From contig JACJYC010000018.1 of assembly GCA_020636325.1 (NCBI GenBank), positions 62,001 through 126,000 of the forward strand: a stretch of 64,000 nucleotides of DNA. Direction: 5' to 3'. A program made the position numbers and the translations under genes. The notes beneath the pieces are model-generated. The model searched no databases. It had not been told where the DNA came from and saw nothing but the letters and a program-made list of their open reading frames with translations. Source of the stretch: Lewinellaceae bacterium. GTDB lineage: Bacteria; Bacteroidota; Bacteroidia; Chitinophagales; Saprospiraceae. This document shows positions 16,070 through 25,732 of the stretch, piece after piece (position 1 is the stretch's first letter; each line of letters starts with the position of its first letter).

Positions 16070-18934
16070 TCACCCCCCGATCAACATATAAGCCGCCCAG
16101 AAATGCGGCGAAGCCGTAGCCGGATCGGCCAGCACCCGGAGCTTGGCGGCACGCAGGCTTTCCGAATAGCTTTGCTCCTCCAGGATATGGGTATAAAAAT
16201 CCACCATGAGGGAGGCGCTGACCTTATCGTATACCTTCCACAAGGAAAACACCACATTGGGGGCGCCGGCGTACACGAAGGCCCGGTTCAGGCCCAGGAG
16301 GCCGTCATTATCCTCCGGTTTGCCGTATCCGCTCTCGCAACTGCTCAGGGTCACCAGATCGGCTTTTATCCGGAGCAGGTTGATCTCACCGGCATGCAGC
16401 GTGCCGTCCTCGTCGCCTGCTTCCAGGCCGGCGCAGGCGATACCCGAAAACCCGGGATTTTCCAGGTCGGCATAGCTGTGCCCGGCAATGTGCACTATGC
16501 GGTAAGGCGCCCCGAGGGCCGCCTTCAGGGAAGATTCGGAGGCATTCTGCCGCAATGCCAGGCGGTTGGACGCGCCGCCTTGCTGGTCGAACAACCCGAT
16601 AATGCTGCTCGTTTCCCGTTCGGACTCCGGCAGCGGGGCATAGTTCCCGTCCTCATCAAAGGCCCGCAGGGCTGAGTCGGCGCTATACTCCCTGATGCTG
16701 CCCGGGGCGGCCGCCAGTTCCTGCCGGTCGTAAACGGGGGCAAAAGCATAAATACCGGAACGGGGCGGCGAGGTCGCTTTCCTGCCGGCAACAAACAAGG
16801 TGGAGGAATAATGATAGGCGATTTCGTATTTCCTGATCAGGTAGTCCAGCTCGGTGAAGGATTTCACTTCATCCGTAGGCAGCAGCACCCCGAATGGAAT
16901 GACATGGGTGGGCCCGTCGCCGATGATGATCAGCTTTTTTTTGCCCGCCAGCTGTGCTTCCAGCGGTTGAATAAAGTATTCGTAGAGCTGATGACTCCAT
17001 TCCACAAAATTGGCCCGGCTGCTTTCCCGCTGCATGATAGAATTACCGAGCAGTTGATTGAGCTGGTCGGCAATCCGGAAGGCTTCCTCCACCTTTTCGG
17101 GCTCCATGGAAATGAGTTCTATATACTGAGGCGCAGCGTCGCGGGCGATGATAAAGGCGCGAATGGTGCTTTTGTCGACGGAATATTCCACCAGCACCTC
17201 CTCCGCCTTCAGCGCCTGCCGGACCTCCTGCAGCGTCGCCGGTTTTGATGCGAACCGGTCTTTCCAATACCCCGGGTAATCCGCTGACAACCCGGCGATC
17301 AAACTCCGGTATGCCCTTTTTGCATGAAACAGGGAATCGTACTGCCAGGTCTCAACGGCAGCGGCATCTGCATCCTTCCGGGCCTGGTGTACCCGGTTTT
17401 CGAAGTTTTGGATAGCCGAGAGCAACATCCGCTCTTTTTCCAATACCGAATCCGGCAGGTTTTCGAGTTTTTGAGCTTCTTCTTTCAGGTGGGCCAACCG
17501 GATCTGTTGCGCTTTTAACCGTTGCAGGTAATAAAAGCCGGTCTCCAACAGGTCCGGGCCGGGTTCCAATTGCAAAAGCATATAGGAAAATCCCATTCCC
17601 GCGTCAAACGTGAACATGCTGCCTGCGATCAGGCTCCCCAGGCGCCCGCCCCGAAGGACGGCCGCTTCCTCCAGATAGCGGGAATGAAGCTTGTCGGCGA
17701 GTTCCAAAAGGGACAAGCCTGTTTTCAATGCAATGATCTTTTCCGCCTCATCGCCGAATGCAAAGGCCCGGAGCTGATGGTACCTGGCCAACTGCTTCAG
17801 GATACCGTAGGTATAGGGATGACTGATCACATCATCCGGTTCCGGAACCCGGGTTATATCGTACGTGTCAAAGGTCCGGCACACTTTATGCAGGGCCTTT
17901 TGGGTGAAATAGACGCTGGAGTCGGCATTGCTTTCGGAGGTCCGCACCCGCTGGCCGTATATCTCTCCGATTTCCATTAACACTTTCAATACCCAGCACT
18001 CCCTGACCGAAATGCCGAGGCTGTCGGTTATCCTTACGTATTCCTTATAGCAGCTCAGGGTCTTTTCATATTGGGACTGCCATTTCCAGTAATATCCGCG
18101 CATGCGGATAATTTCGGCCCGCAGCAACTGAAAGGATTTGTCTTTTCCGAACGCGGTCTGATGCGATTTCCACAGGCTGTCTGCTCTGGTGAAGGTTTCC
18201 AATGCCGAGGCCGGGTCCCCTTCCCGCATATATCCCAATGCTGTTTTCAACGATTGGCCGATCTGAATGGAAACCCGCTTGCTTTCGTCTTCCATCAGCG
18301 TCAGGCTTTTTTGATAAAGCGGCTCCACCTCGCTCAATGGTCTGGAAAGGCGGGAATACGTCTCGGCCAGCCGGTAATAGAGTTCGCCCAGGAATGCCTT
18401 GCCTTCCGCCGTCTCCGTACCCGGTGGCGCTTGTTTTTCGAGCACATAAGCGGCCTTTTGGTAATAGTCCAGGCTATACAGGTATTCTTCGGCCGTAAAA
18501 AACAGGTCCCCGATCCGGCAATAATTGCGGCAGGTGACCGGGTTGTTTTCTCCATACCGGCTGATGGCGAGGTCCATGCTCAGATTGGCGTACTGCATGG
18601 CCTTTTCAAGCCGCTGGAGTTTCTGGAAAGCCAGGCTGAGATGGTCGTAAGTTTGGGCATATTGGTCCTGATCCTGTGTTTCGGCGCCCGGTCCGGTGGG
18701 CGGGATCCCGGCGAGTTTGGCCTCGGCCATCCGGAAGAAATGTAAGGCGCTGTCCAACGGTTCCTGTTCCAAAAAATAAGCGCCACGTTCATTTAACCGG
18801 GCAATTTCCGACCGGCGCCGGGCGCCATCTTCTTGCGCATCAGTCGTTTTACCGATCCGGACCGAGGTTTGGGTGGACAAAATTCCTGGGAACGCCCCAA
18901 AGATCAGCAGGACGAAAAAAACGCGCTGAAACAT
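16070..18934 (-). CDS. Exported TPR-CHAT protease-like protein
   Basis: 954 residues. A signal peptide (MFQRVFFVLLIFGAFPGILS) is followed by TPR repeats (about residues 40-430), a helical or coiled-coil region (about 440-560) and a CHAT domain (about 590-954). The dyad is intact: His819 in HIAGHS and Cys866 in LSSCESG. The C-terminus SPHFWAAYMLIGG is typical. Upstream, TATTTTTG (18988-18995, minus strand) could be a -7 box. It is convergent with the second ECF sigma/anti-sigma/secreted-protein group, repeating the layout at the left end of the window, but the two CHAT proteins are clearly diverged paralogues. A peptidase role is inferred from the family. Confidence 0.87.
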   Translation of the reverse strand: MFQRVFFVLLIFGAFPGILSTQTSVRIGKTTDAQEDGARRRSEIARLNERGAYFLEQEPLDSALHFFRMAEAKLAGIPPTGPGAETQDQDQYAQTYDHLSLAFQKLQRLEKAMQYANLSMDLAISRYGENNPVTCRNYCRIGDLFFTAEEYLYSLDYYQKAAYVLEKQAPPGTETAEGKAFLGELYYRLAETYSRLSRPLSEVEPLYQKSLTLMEDESKRVSIQIGQSLKTALGYMREGDPASALETFTRADSLWKSHQTAFGKDKSFQLLRAEIIRMRGYYWKWQSQYEKTLSCYKEYVRITDSLGISVRECWVLKVLMEIGEIYGQRVRTSESNADSSVYFTQKALHKVCRTFDTYDITRVPEPDDVISHPYTYGILKQLARYHQLRAFAFGDEAEKIIALKTGLSLLELADKLHSRYLEEAAVLRGGRLGSLIAGSMFTFDAGMGFSYMLLQLEPGPDLLETGFYYLQRLKAQQIRLAHLKEEAQKLENLPDSVLEKERMLLSAIQNFENRVHQARKDADAAAVETWQYDSLFHAKRAYRSLIAGLSADYPGYWKDRFASKPATLQEVRQALKAEEVLVEYSVDKSTIRAFIIARDAAPQYIELISMEPEKVEEAFRIADQLNQLLGNSIMQRESSRANFVEWSHQLYEYFIQPLEAQLAGKKKLIIIGDGPTHVIPFGVLLPTDEVKSFTELDYLIRKYEIAYHYSSTLFVAGRKATSPPRSGIYAFAPVYDRQELAAAPGSIREYSADSALRAFDEDGNYAPLPESERETSSIIGLFDQQGGASNRLALRQNASESSLKAALGAPYRIVHIAGHSYADLENPGFSGIACAGLEAGDEDGTLHAGEINLLRIKADLVTLSSCESGYGKPEDNDGLLGLNRAFVYAGAPNVVFSLWKVYDKVSASLMVDFYTHILEEQSYSESLRAAKLRVLADPATASPHFWAAYMLIGG

Positions 18935-19041
18935 AGTATTATTTGTTTTAGGTTAGTTTCAGGATAGATTGCTATACTATATTTCTTCAAAAATAATAAA
19001 ATCAGCTAAGGATCGCTGAATAAATAAGTGTCGCCCAAAAC

Positions 19042-19398
19042 TCAAGCCAGGATCTCTACCTCCACCGGCACCATAAAAAACAAGGTACACCCCGTTTCCG
19101 AACGGACTGAATGCCTGAACCCCGGCGGCGTGTACAGGTAATCTCCGGCCGACAATTCCACACCCTCGATGATGCAACTGCCTTCCAGGACCAATAACTC
19201 TTCGCCTGCCGGGTGGTTGTGGTAGGGGTATTGTGCGCCCGGATCGAATTTCAGGAGGAAACTCGGCGCCCGGCCGGTACGTTCGTCGCGCCGCAGGGGT
19301 TTGATGTAAATTCCCCGGGTATCTACTCCTTCTTCGGTCAGGGGCATCCAGGCCATTGAACGGGTGGCTGCAATGTAATTTTGAATATTCGTATCCAT
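19042..19398 (-). CDS. Cupin domain protein (ChrR-like)
   Basis: 118 residues forming a single cupin barrel. Metal-ligand motifs are visible: YPYHNHPAGEELLVLEGSC (His-x-His and Glu) and, near the C-terminus, FRHSVRSETGC (second-motif His). The sequence resembles the cupin of ChrR-type anti-sigma factors and small stand-alone metal-binding cupins. It lacks the zinc-binding N-terminal domain of a true ChrR. Possible roles are a dioxygenase or a sensor; the sequence does not decide. Stand-alone gene between the CHAT protein and the beta-barrel receptor, same strand. Confidence 0.78.
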   Translation of the reverse strand: MDTNIQNYIAATRSMAWMPLTEEGVDTRGIYIKPLRRDERTGRAPSFLLKFDPGAQYPYHNHPAGEELLVLEGSCIIEGVELSAGDYLYTPPGFRHSVRSETGCTLFFMVPVEVEILA

Positions 19399-19507
19399 AT
19401 TTTTTGAATGTTAATTGATTACAGATACAAATATCGCCCCGGACGGCTTCGGAAGAAATAGACGATCCTGAGAAAAACATGTAAGATCCCGTGGATTTCC
19501 TCCAGGG

Positions 19508-21964
19508 TCATTCCTTCCTGATCCGGCTCTGCTCCTCCTCAGGGTCATCGTTTCGCCGGGTCCTGGTTTTGAGTTGGGTATTCCCGAAACTTTGGAAATA
19601 GGTGAGCTTCAGGATCGGCGCCACGGCCGATTCGGCCCGATAGACTACATCCGCCTTTACCAGAAATGCCTCATTACCGATCGTCCCGAGGTGGGAAGTG
19701 ATGCGCATGGAGCCCATCAGATCGGAAACAGATAACTGGAAACTGCCGCGGCCGTTTTTGAGTTCGTGTTTGACGCCTGCATTGAGCATACCGAACCCGC
19801 CGACCTTGACGGAGCCGTTGTAATGGCGGGAAACGTACCAACCGGAAAGTTCCAGCGACCATCTTTTAGGGAGGATGAAGGTCTGACTGCCGTTCAGGCC
19901 GCAAGCCCAGAAAGATTCTTCGACCGGCTCATGGGTATAGGATAATTTGAACCGGTTGTAACCGGCAATCAATCCGAAGTTGGCCGACCACCATTTGCTG
20001 AAATCCACCGGCAGATCCGCCTGAACATTGTAGGTCCTTTGCCAGTCTACATTCTGCGGCGAAATGATGACCAGATCGCTGCCGGCATTTTCAACGATCT
20101 GATACCGGGCTATCGGGTTATCCGTGTAGCCGTACCAGGCGGAGAAGTTGGCGGTCTTGTACTGGACTCCCCCTTTGAATTGATTGGAAATTGCCGGTTT
20201 CAACAATGGATTACCCGAATAGACGGAAATGGGATCATTGTAAGCCAGGTAGGAGGCCAGGTCGTTGTAATCCGGCCGGGTGATCCTTTTGGTATAGGAA
20301 AACCGGAGCTGTGTTTCTTCCGAAAACCGCTTCGAGAAAAACAGAGACGGAAATAATTTGCCGAACCGGCGACCCGGGGTAGTATCGTCAAATTGCTGAT
20401 CCCAGTACTCGTATCTGGCGCCCAGGGTCAGGTTGGCGGACGTGCCCAGCGGCAGGTAGACCGACGAATACGCCGCCCCGATACCTTCGGTTACCCGCAA
20501 ATTGGTCCGGCTCCGTTCGTCCGCTACCCATTCTTCCTGTTCCATCCTTTCCAGGCTGCCCAGGTTAGCGGATTCGGCGTAGGAACCTTTGAGACCGGTT
20601 TCCAGGCGGATGCCGGATGAAAAGGTTTTCTCCCAATCCAACTTCAGTACGCCGATATGGATGGACGTCCGGCTATGCCCTTTGATCGCTTCTGCGTACA
20701 GGCCGCCCTGCGGATAGATGGGTTCGCCGCGGCCGTTGGAATACTGGTTGCCGGCCAATGTGGGGTTCTGGTGCCGGTAGTGCAGATAATCGCCGTTGAG
20801 CTTCAATTTGGCGCCGCCGTCAAACTGCTTTTCAAAAAACACATTGGAGACCAGGTGGTTCCATTTATCCTGACCGGCTATATTGACCCGGATATTCACC
20901 ATGGAATCCGGGTCGATCTCGTAGTGCGACCGGTTAAAAGCTCCGGATCCATCATTGGAAAACTGATAGGAAAGGCTGGCGCCGATGGCCGAATGGGCGG
21001 CCAGGTCGCGTTCAAGGCCGAGGGAGAATTGGTGGCTCCGCCGGATCCGTTTCGAAACGTTTTTAAAATCAAAATCCAGGTCGCCGCCCAGGGCCGGGAC
21101 GATCTCCGACCCCATTCCATGCAGATCGCTGTAGGTTTCATCATAGGAAAAGGCATAACCGCCGGAAATCCGGTTTCCACCGCGCTGACGGCTCAGGTTG
21201 AAGCTGCCGGCGCCTTTGGGGCCCCAGCCATGGCCGCCCGTCAGGGAAAAAGAACCGTTGGTGCCTTCCAGGTCATTTTTTTTGAATACGATATTGATGA
21301 TCCCGGCGCTACCTTCTGCGTCGTGTTTGGCAGACGGCGCCGTCAGCAATTCAATTTTTTCCAGGTTGTCGGCGCTCATGCCGCTGAGCAGGTTGACCGC
21401 TTCCGCGACCGGCAGGCGGAGCTGTTTTCCATTGATCATCAACAGGACGCCGTTTTGTCCGTTCAGGGAAATGTCGTTGTTTCGCCGGTCGATAAATACG
21501 CCGGGAGAACGCTCCAGGACCTGCAAGGCCGAGCTTCCTCTGGTCATTACGCTGCCCTCCACATTGAATACCGTCCCCTCTGCCTGTTGCTGCAACAGCC
21601 CTTTTCTGGCGCGAACTTCCAGGCCTTCCAGTTGGATGGCTTCGGCATGCAGGGTCTGCAATCCAAAATCCCGGGGGATATCCGGTCCGGCAATTTCAAA
21701 CGGCTGAGAGATCCAGGTACTGAATCCAAGGTTGGAGATCCGGATCAGGTATCGCCCTTTTTCAACCTCTTCGAATAAAAACCGGCCCTCGTCATCCGTC
21801 AATCCTCCTTTTGCAAAAGAGGAGTCTGCTGCCTGGAGCAAAAGCACGTTGGCAAAAGGGATCTTTTCGCCGCCTTCAGCAGCAACCATACCGGTGATCT
21901 GGGCATTCAGCTGCTGGGTAAATCCGTAAAACATCAGGGTGATCAAAATACTTTTCATCATCAT
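19508..21964 (-). CDS. Outer-membrane beta-barrel receptor (TonB-receptor-like)
   Basis: About 818 residues from ATG 21964 (MMMKSILITLMFYGFTQQLN, a signal peptide); the frame extends upstream without a sensible leader. Residues about 25-105 are a carboxypeptidase-regulatory-like domain (ITGMVAAEGGEKIPFANVLL ... DDEGRFLFEEVEKGRYLIRI). The plug-like domain follows (VLERSPGVFIDRRNNDISLN ... VLLMINGKQL), then a long outer-membrane beta-barrel (about 280-800). This is the layout of the outer membrane beta-barrel family related to SusC and TonB-dependent receptors. The ligand is unknown and no SusD partner is adjacent. A LytS/LytTR pair is divergent upstream and might control it. Confidence 0.85.
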   Translation of the reverse strand: MMMKSILITLMFYGFTQQLNAQITGMVAAEGGEKIPFANVLLLQAADSSFAKGGLTDDEGRFLFEEVEKGRYLIRISNLGFSTWISQPFEIAGPDIPRDFGLQTLHAEAIQLEGLEVRARKGLLQQQAEGTVFNVEGSVMTRGSSALQVLERSPGVFIDRRNNDISLNGQNGVLLMINGKQLRLPVAEAVNLLSGMSADNLEKIELLTAPSAKHDAEGSAGIINIVFKKNDLEGTNGSFSLTGGHGWGPKGAGSFNLSRQRGGNRISGGYAFSYDETYSDLHGMGSEIVPALGGDLDFDFKNVSKRIRRSHQFSLGLERDLAAHSAIGASLSYQFSNDGSGAFNRSHYEIDPDSMVNIRVNIAGQDKWNHLVSNVFFEKQFDGGAKLKLNGDYLHYRHQNPTLAGNQYSNGRGEPIYPQGGLYAEAIKGHSRTSIHIGVLKLDWEKTFSSGIRLETGLKGSYAESANLGSLERMEQEEWVADERSRTNLRVTEGIGAAYSSVYLPLGTSANLTLGARYEYWDQQFDDTTPGRRFGKLFPSLFFSKRFSEETQLRFSYTKRITRPDYNDLASYLAYNDPISVYSGNPLLKPAISNQFKGGVQYKTANFSAWYGYTDNPIARYQIVENAGSDLVIISPQNVDWQRTYNVQADLPVDFSKWWSANFGLIAGYNRFKLSYTHEPVEESFWACGLNGSQTFILPKRWSLELSGWYVSRHYNGSVKVGGFGMLNAGVKHELKNGRGSFQLSVSDLMGSMRITSHLGTIGNEAFLVKADVVYRAESAVAPILKLTYFQSFGNTQLKTRTRRNDDPEEEQSRIRKE

Positions 21965-22210
21965 TGGTTTACAATAACCCTTTTGTCGGGTTATCGGGTC
22001 CAAATCAAGGCAGAAGGAGGAAGAGCAGGAAATGGATATGCTGACCTGCAGCAGAATATTGACGAGCCGGACATCCGGGAAAAAAACAGCGGAAAACGGG
22101 CCAAATCCGCTATTCATCAAGAATTGAAGACCATTTGTCAATTTATGGGCGCCGTTCAATTCCGGGATGCAGCCCATTGAAGGGCATTTCTTAACTTTAG
22201 CGGCGGATTC

Positions 22211-22320
22211 ACGGTCCACGGTAGACGGTGGACGCTTTACGGTGGACGCTTTACGGTGGACGCTTTACGGTGGACGGTAGACGGTGGACGGTAGACGGTG
22301 GACGGCTAACGGTGGATGGG
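22211..22320. repeat. 14-bp minisatellite (acggtggacgcttt)
   Basis: About seven 14-bp units, first acggtggacgcttt three times, then acggtggacggtag and variants. It lies in the 443-bp gap between the divergent receptor and sensor-kinase genes. The complementary words occur at 12080-12165. The remainder of the gap shows nothing I recognise except the leaders of the two genes. Confidence 0.8.
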
Positions 22321-22407
22321 TGAGACGGTTTAAAATGTGGCCCAATCCGGGGATCACCTGTAAAGTATTAATCCTTGGGCCGTGGACCGTCAAACAAATA
22401 AATAAAC

Positions 22408-23535
22408 TTGCAAGATCGACCTTCCCGATATCATTGGCTGTATAAATACAAGCTTTACCACCTGCCGTTCTGGTTGGCCTACCATTACCTGTGGTGGACC
22501 CTGCATTCCGGCGATCCGCTGGAGGCGGTCCACAGCATATTAACCACCCCGTATGTCTTCAAATTTTCCTTTTACGTGGTTTTCCAGGCGATCGGGGTGT
22601 ATTTCAACCTGTATTTCCTGATCCCTCGGTACCTGGAAAAGGGAAAATATTTCCGGTACATCAGTCTGGTGTTGATGACGGTCATTTGCTCCGCCTGGCT
22701 GATCGTTATCGGGTATTATGCAGGGTCTGCCTGGTCGGGCAAAACCATGCAGGAACTATACAATGTGGCACAGGACGGTTATTTCATCCTTTTCAAAAAC
22801 AATTCCTTACCCTCTACGGTAGCCGCCATGACGTTTGCCATGAGCATCAAACTGGCGAAAAACTGGCTGCAGACCCGCCGGAAACAACAATTGCTGGAAA
22901 AGGAAAACCTGGAAACGGAACTGAAGTTCCTCAAATCTCAATTTAATCCGCATTTCCTGTTCAATACCATCAATTCCATCTTTGTGCTGATCCATAAAAA
23001 CCCGGATCTGGCCTCCGATTCCCTGGCCAAATTTTCCGGTTTGCTGCGGTACCAACTCTATGATTGCAACGAACCCCAGATCCCGTTGGGTCAGGAAATG
23101 GCCTACCTGGAAAACTTCATTGAGCTGGAAAAACTGCGGCAGGACTATTCTTTCGAGCTCGACGCGGAAATGCCCGTCGAAGGATACGGCAACCTCACCA
23201 TCGCTCCGTTTATTCTGATGCCGTTCATGGAAAATGCCTTCAAGCATATATCCCGTTTCAAGGACCGGACCAACTGGATCAAAATCGACCTCCGGCTTGA
23301 AGGCGCCCGGCTGCATTTCCAGATCAGCAACAGCAAAACAAGCCAAAACGGTCATTCAGCGGGCTGGATGCATTACAGCGGGATCGGCTTGAAAAATGTC
23401 CAGAGAAGGCTGGATCTGGTCTATCCCGAAGCATACGAGCTCAAAATACAGGACAGCGAAGAAAGTTTCAGGGTCATGTTGCGTTTAAACCTTCAGGAAC
23501 AACCGACCCCGCAAATGAAATCCGCAACAGGATGA
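22408..23535 (+). CDS. LytS-type sensor histidine kinase
   Basis: 375 residues from a TTG at 22408. Four membrane segments lie in the first 150 residues (for example KFSFYVVFQAIGVYFNLYFL and YISLVLMTVICSAWLIVIGY), then a short coiled coil (about 155-172) and the His_kinase domain with the phospho-acceptor His182 in FLKSQFNPHFLFNTINSI. The ATPase domain follows (PFMENAFKH as N-box, GIGLKNVQRRL as G-box). There is no separate periplasmic sensor domain, as in most Bacteroidota LytS kinases. The stop overlaps the start of the response regulator by 4 bases (ATGA), so translation is coupled. Confidence 0.88.
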   Translation: MQDRPSRYHWLYKYKLYHLPFWLAYHYLWWTLHSGDPLEAVHSILTTPYVFKFSFYVVFQAIGVYFNLYFLIPRYLEKGKYFRYISLVLMTVICSAWLIVIGYYAGSAWSGKTMQELYNVAQDGYFILFKNNSLPSTVAAMTFAMSIKLAKNWLQTRRKQQLLEKENLETELKFLKSQFNPHFLFNTINSIFVLIHKNPDLASDSLAKFSGLLRYQLYDCNEPQIPLGQEMAYLENFIELEKLRQDYSFELDAEMPVEGYGNLTIAPFILMPFMENAFKHISRFKDRTNWIKIDLRLEGARLHFQISNSKTSQNGHSAGWMHYSGIGLKNVQRRLDLVYPEAYELKIQDSEESFRVMLRLNLQEQPTPQMKSATG

Positions 23536-24260
23536 TGAATTGTGTAATAATAGACGATGAGCCGCTGGCCCGGGAAGGCATCTCCAATTATGTCCGGGAG
23601 GTGGATTTCCTGCATTCGGTCGGCATCGGCAACAACCCGGTAGATCTGATCCAGCTGCTGGATCAACAGGAGGTGGATCTGGTTTTTCTGGATATCCAGA
23701 TGCCCAAGATGAACGGCATAGATTTTCTCCGGATGGCCCGAAATCCGCCATTGGTGATCCTGACCACGGCCTTTCCCAGTTATGCCCTGGAGGGGTATGA
23801 GCTGGATGTCGTGGATTACCTGTTGAAGCCGATCACGTTCAACCGTTTTTTAAAAGCTATCCACAAAGCCCGGGATCTCCATCAGTTGCTGGCGCGCCCG
23901 TCGGTGGGCGAACCCGGACCTGTCGTCGTTCCAACCGACTATTTCTTCATTAAATGTGATCAGAAATATGAAAAGATCTTTTTCAGCGATATTCTGTTCA
24001 TCCAGGCCATGCAGAACTACGTCACCATTTTTACCGAAAAAGGGAAATTCATGACGCTGTTGTCGATGAAAAACATGGAAGAAAATCTCGACAACCGGGC
24101 TTTCAAGCGGGTGCATAAATCCTATATCGTTGCTACATCCCGGATCGATTCGATCGAAAACAACGAGATCCTGATCCGTTCCTTCCGCATCCCGGTCAGC
24201 CGGAATTATTATTCTGAGGTGATCGACCGGATCATCAGTGAGCGGCTTTGGCGGAAATGA
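23532..24260 (+). CDS. LytTR-family response regulator
   Basis: 242 residues. A receiver domain (residues 1-120) has the acidic pair IIDDEP, the phospho-acceptor Asp54 in LVFLDIQMPKMNG and the conserved Lys in DYLLKPI. A LytTR DNA-binding domain occupies about 138-240 (YFFIKCDQKYEKIFFSDILF, VHKSYIVATSRIDSI). It is the partner of the overlapping LytS kinase. Its target genes are unknown; the divergent beta-barrel receptor is the nearest candidate. After the stop, 24261-24494 holds only a diverged scrap similar to MITE-B (about 24411-24440, cacgccaggacgctaagatc). Confidence 0.88.
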   Translation: MMNCVIIDDEPLAREGISNYVREVDFLHSVGIGNNPVDLIQLLDQQEVDLVFLDIQMPKMNGIDFLRMARNPPLVILTTAFPSYALEGYELDVVDYLLKPITFNRFLKAIHKARDLHQLLARPSVGEPGPVVVPTDYFFIKCDQKYEKIFFSDILFIQAMQNYVTIFTEKGKFMTLLSMKNMEENLDNRAFKRVHKSYIVATSRIDSIENNEILIRSFRIPVSRNYYSEVIDRIISERLWRK

Positions 24261-24494
24261 AGGGGTTGTGGTTTTTACAATGGTCTACAGGAAAATATTC
24301 AGGGCCGGATTGGCAAAGTAAACATCAACCAGAACAGGGTTGAAGGCTACCTAAAGGCCGTCAAAACGGCCGGGGATACCTTGCTTCGAAACGGTTCACG
24401 CGAATATTTCTCACGCCAGGACGCTAAGATCTGATTTTCAAAAACCTGATTGGAAGCTGAGGTTAATCTGGACGCATTTGTAGGTACTGTCCCT

Positions 24495-25688
24495 TCACTT
24501 CAATTTAAACCGCGCTTCCTCCTGCTGTGCAACACCCGTTTTCAGCTCCCGCCACCGATACCGCTCCGACCATCGATGCACGCCGCCTTCCGCCGTGGTT
24601 GCGATCATATCCCCGATCACCGGCCCCATTTTAAACCCGTGGCCGCTGCCGCCCGAGCCGATGGTCAGCCCGCCGATCTCCGGGTGGTTGTCGATCCAGA
24701 AATGGCCGTCGAGGGTGTCGGTATAACAGCAGCGCCGGGTGTACACGATCGGATCGTCGGCAAGCGCGGGGATGGATGCCCGCAAAAACCGGCGCAAATG
24801 GGCTTCATCCGATGGGTACACGACCCGTTCGTCGCGATCCGGGTGCAACTCCAGCCCTTCGCCGTGATTGGCGATCTTTACGACCCCCGCCTTGGGGTGC
24901 AGACTGAATCCGTACCAGCCCGTATTGGAAATATCAGCCGCAAAAACGGCGAAACCGGGATGAGCAAACAGCTCCGGCCGGCTGGGTTTGAGGTGGAAAA
25001 CCGGATGGCCGGTCACCTTCATGACCGGCATCAGATCCGGCACGAGGTAGGGCGTATGGTTGCCGGCGCAAACAACGGCATGTCCGGTCCCGAACCGCTC
25101 GCCCTCCCGGGTTTCCACAGCCCGGAGCCTGCCGTTGACCACCACCAGCTTTTCAGCCGTTTGCCTTTCAAACACGGATACCCCCAATTGCCGGGCATAT
25201 CCGGTCAGGGCTTCCACTACCCTACCCGATTCGGCAAACCCGCCGACTGCATGATAAAAACCATCCGCATAAGCCGACGTGTCAAAAGCCGGAAACCGGC
25301 CCGCGATCTGCATAGGGTCCATGCGCTCAGGCCGAAAGCCTTTTTCCAGCAAACTCCGGTAACTGGCCGCCTCGAATCCGCCGGAGGGATCATCCAAACT
25401 GGCAGCTGAAAGCAGGACAAACCCCACTTCATGGAAGAGCGTTTCACCGAAAAAGTCGTTCCAATCCCGCCAAACCGGCATGCAGGCCGCAGCCATGTCC
25501 ATGTATTCCCGGTCGGTGCCGTATTCCATCCGGACGATCTTGCTGATGTCGGTGGAGGCCGCCAACGGGTGCGGGATCTGATCCGGGTTCAATACAGCAA
25601 CTTCATGCCCCCGCTTGCGCAGTTCAATAGCGGTAGTAATGCCGAATATGCCGGCGCCGACGACGAGAAAATCGAAGCCCTTCATCAT
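24495..25688 (-). CDS. FAD-dependent amine oxidase, sarcosine-oxidase-like
   Basis: 397 residues of the DAO family. FAD-binding GAGIFG lies near residues 11-16. Near the C-terminus RRCCYTDTLDGHFWIDNHP matches the monomeric sarcosine oxidase motif in which the first Cys (here Cys330) carries covalent FAD, and GSGGSGHGFKMGPVIGD is the matching FAD-contact loop. It probably oxidises an N-methyl or other secondary amino acid, giving an aldehyde or keto acid and peroxide. The substrate cannot be told; N-methyl-tryptophan, sarcosine or opine-like compounds are options. It is the last gene before the GMC pair on the same strand, with a 44-base gap. Confidence 0.8.
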   Translation of the reverse strand: MMKGFDFLVVGAGIFGITTAIELRKRGHEVAVLNPDQIPHPLAASTDISKIVRMEYGTDREYMDMAAACMPVWRDWNDFFGETLFHEVGFVLLSAASLDDPSGGFEAASYRSLLEKGFRPERMDPMQIAGRFPAFDTSAYADGFYHAVGGFAESGRVVEALTGYARQLGVSVFERQTAEKLVVVNGRLRAVETREGERFGTGHAVVCAGNHTPYLVPDLMPVMKVTGHPVFHLKPSRPELFAHPGFAVFAADISNTGWYGFSLHPKAGVVKIANHGEGLELHPDRDERVVYPSDEAHLRRFLRASIPALADDPIVYTRRCCYTDTLDGHFWIDNHPEIGGLTIGSGGSGHGFKMGPVIGDMIATTAEGGVHRWSERYRWRELKTGVAQQEEARFKLK

Positions 25689-25732
25689 GTAGAATGCAAG
25701 ATGTAAACGTTAAAATGTAAAACCTTAAATCT

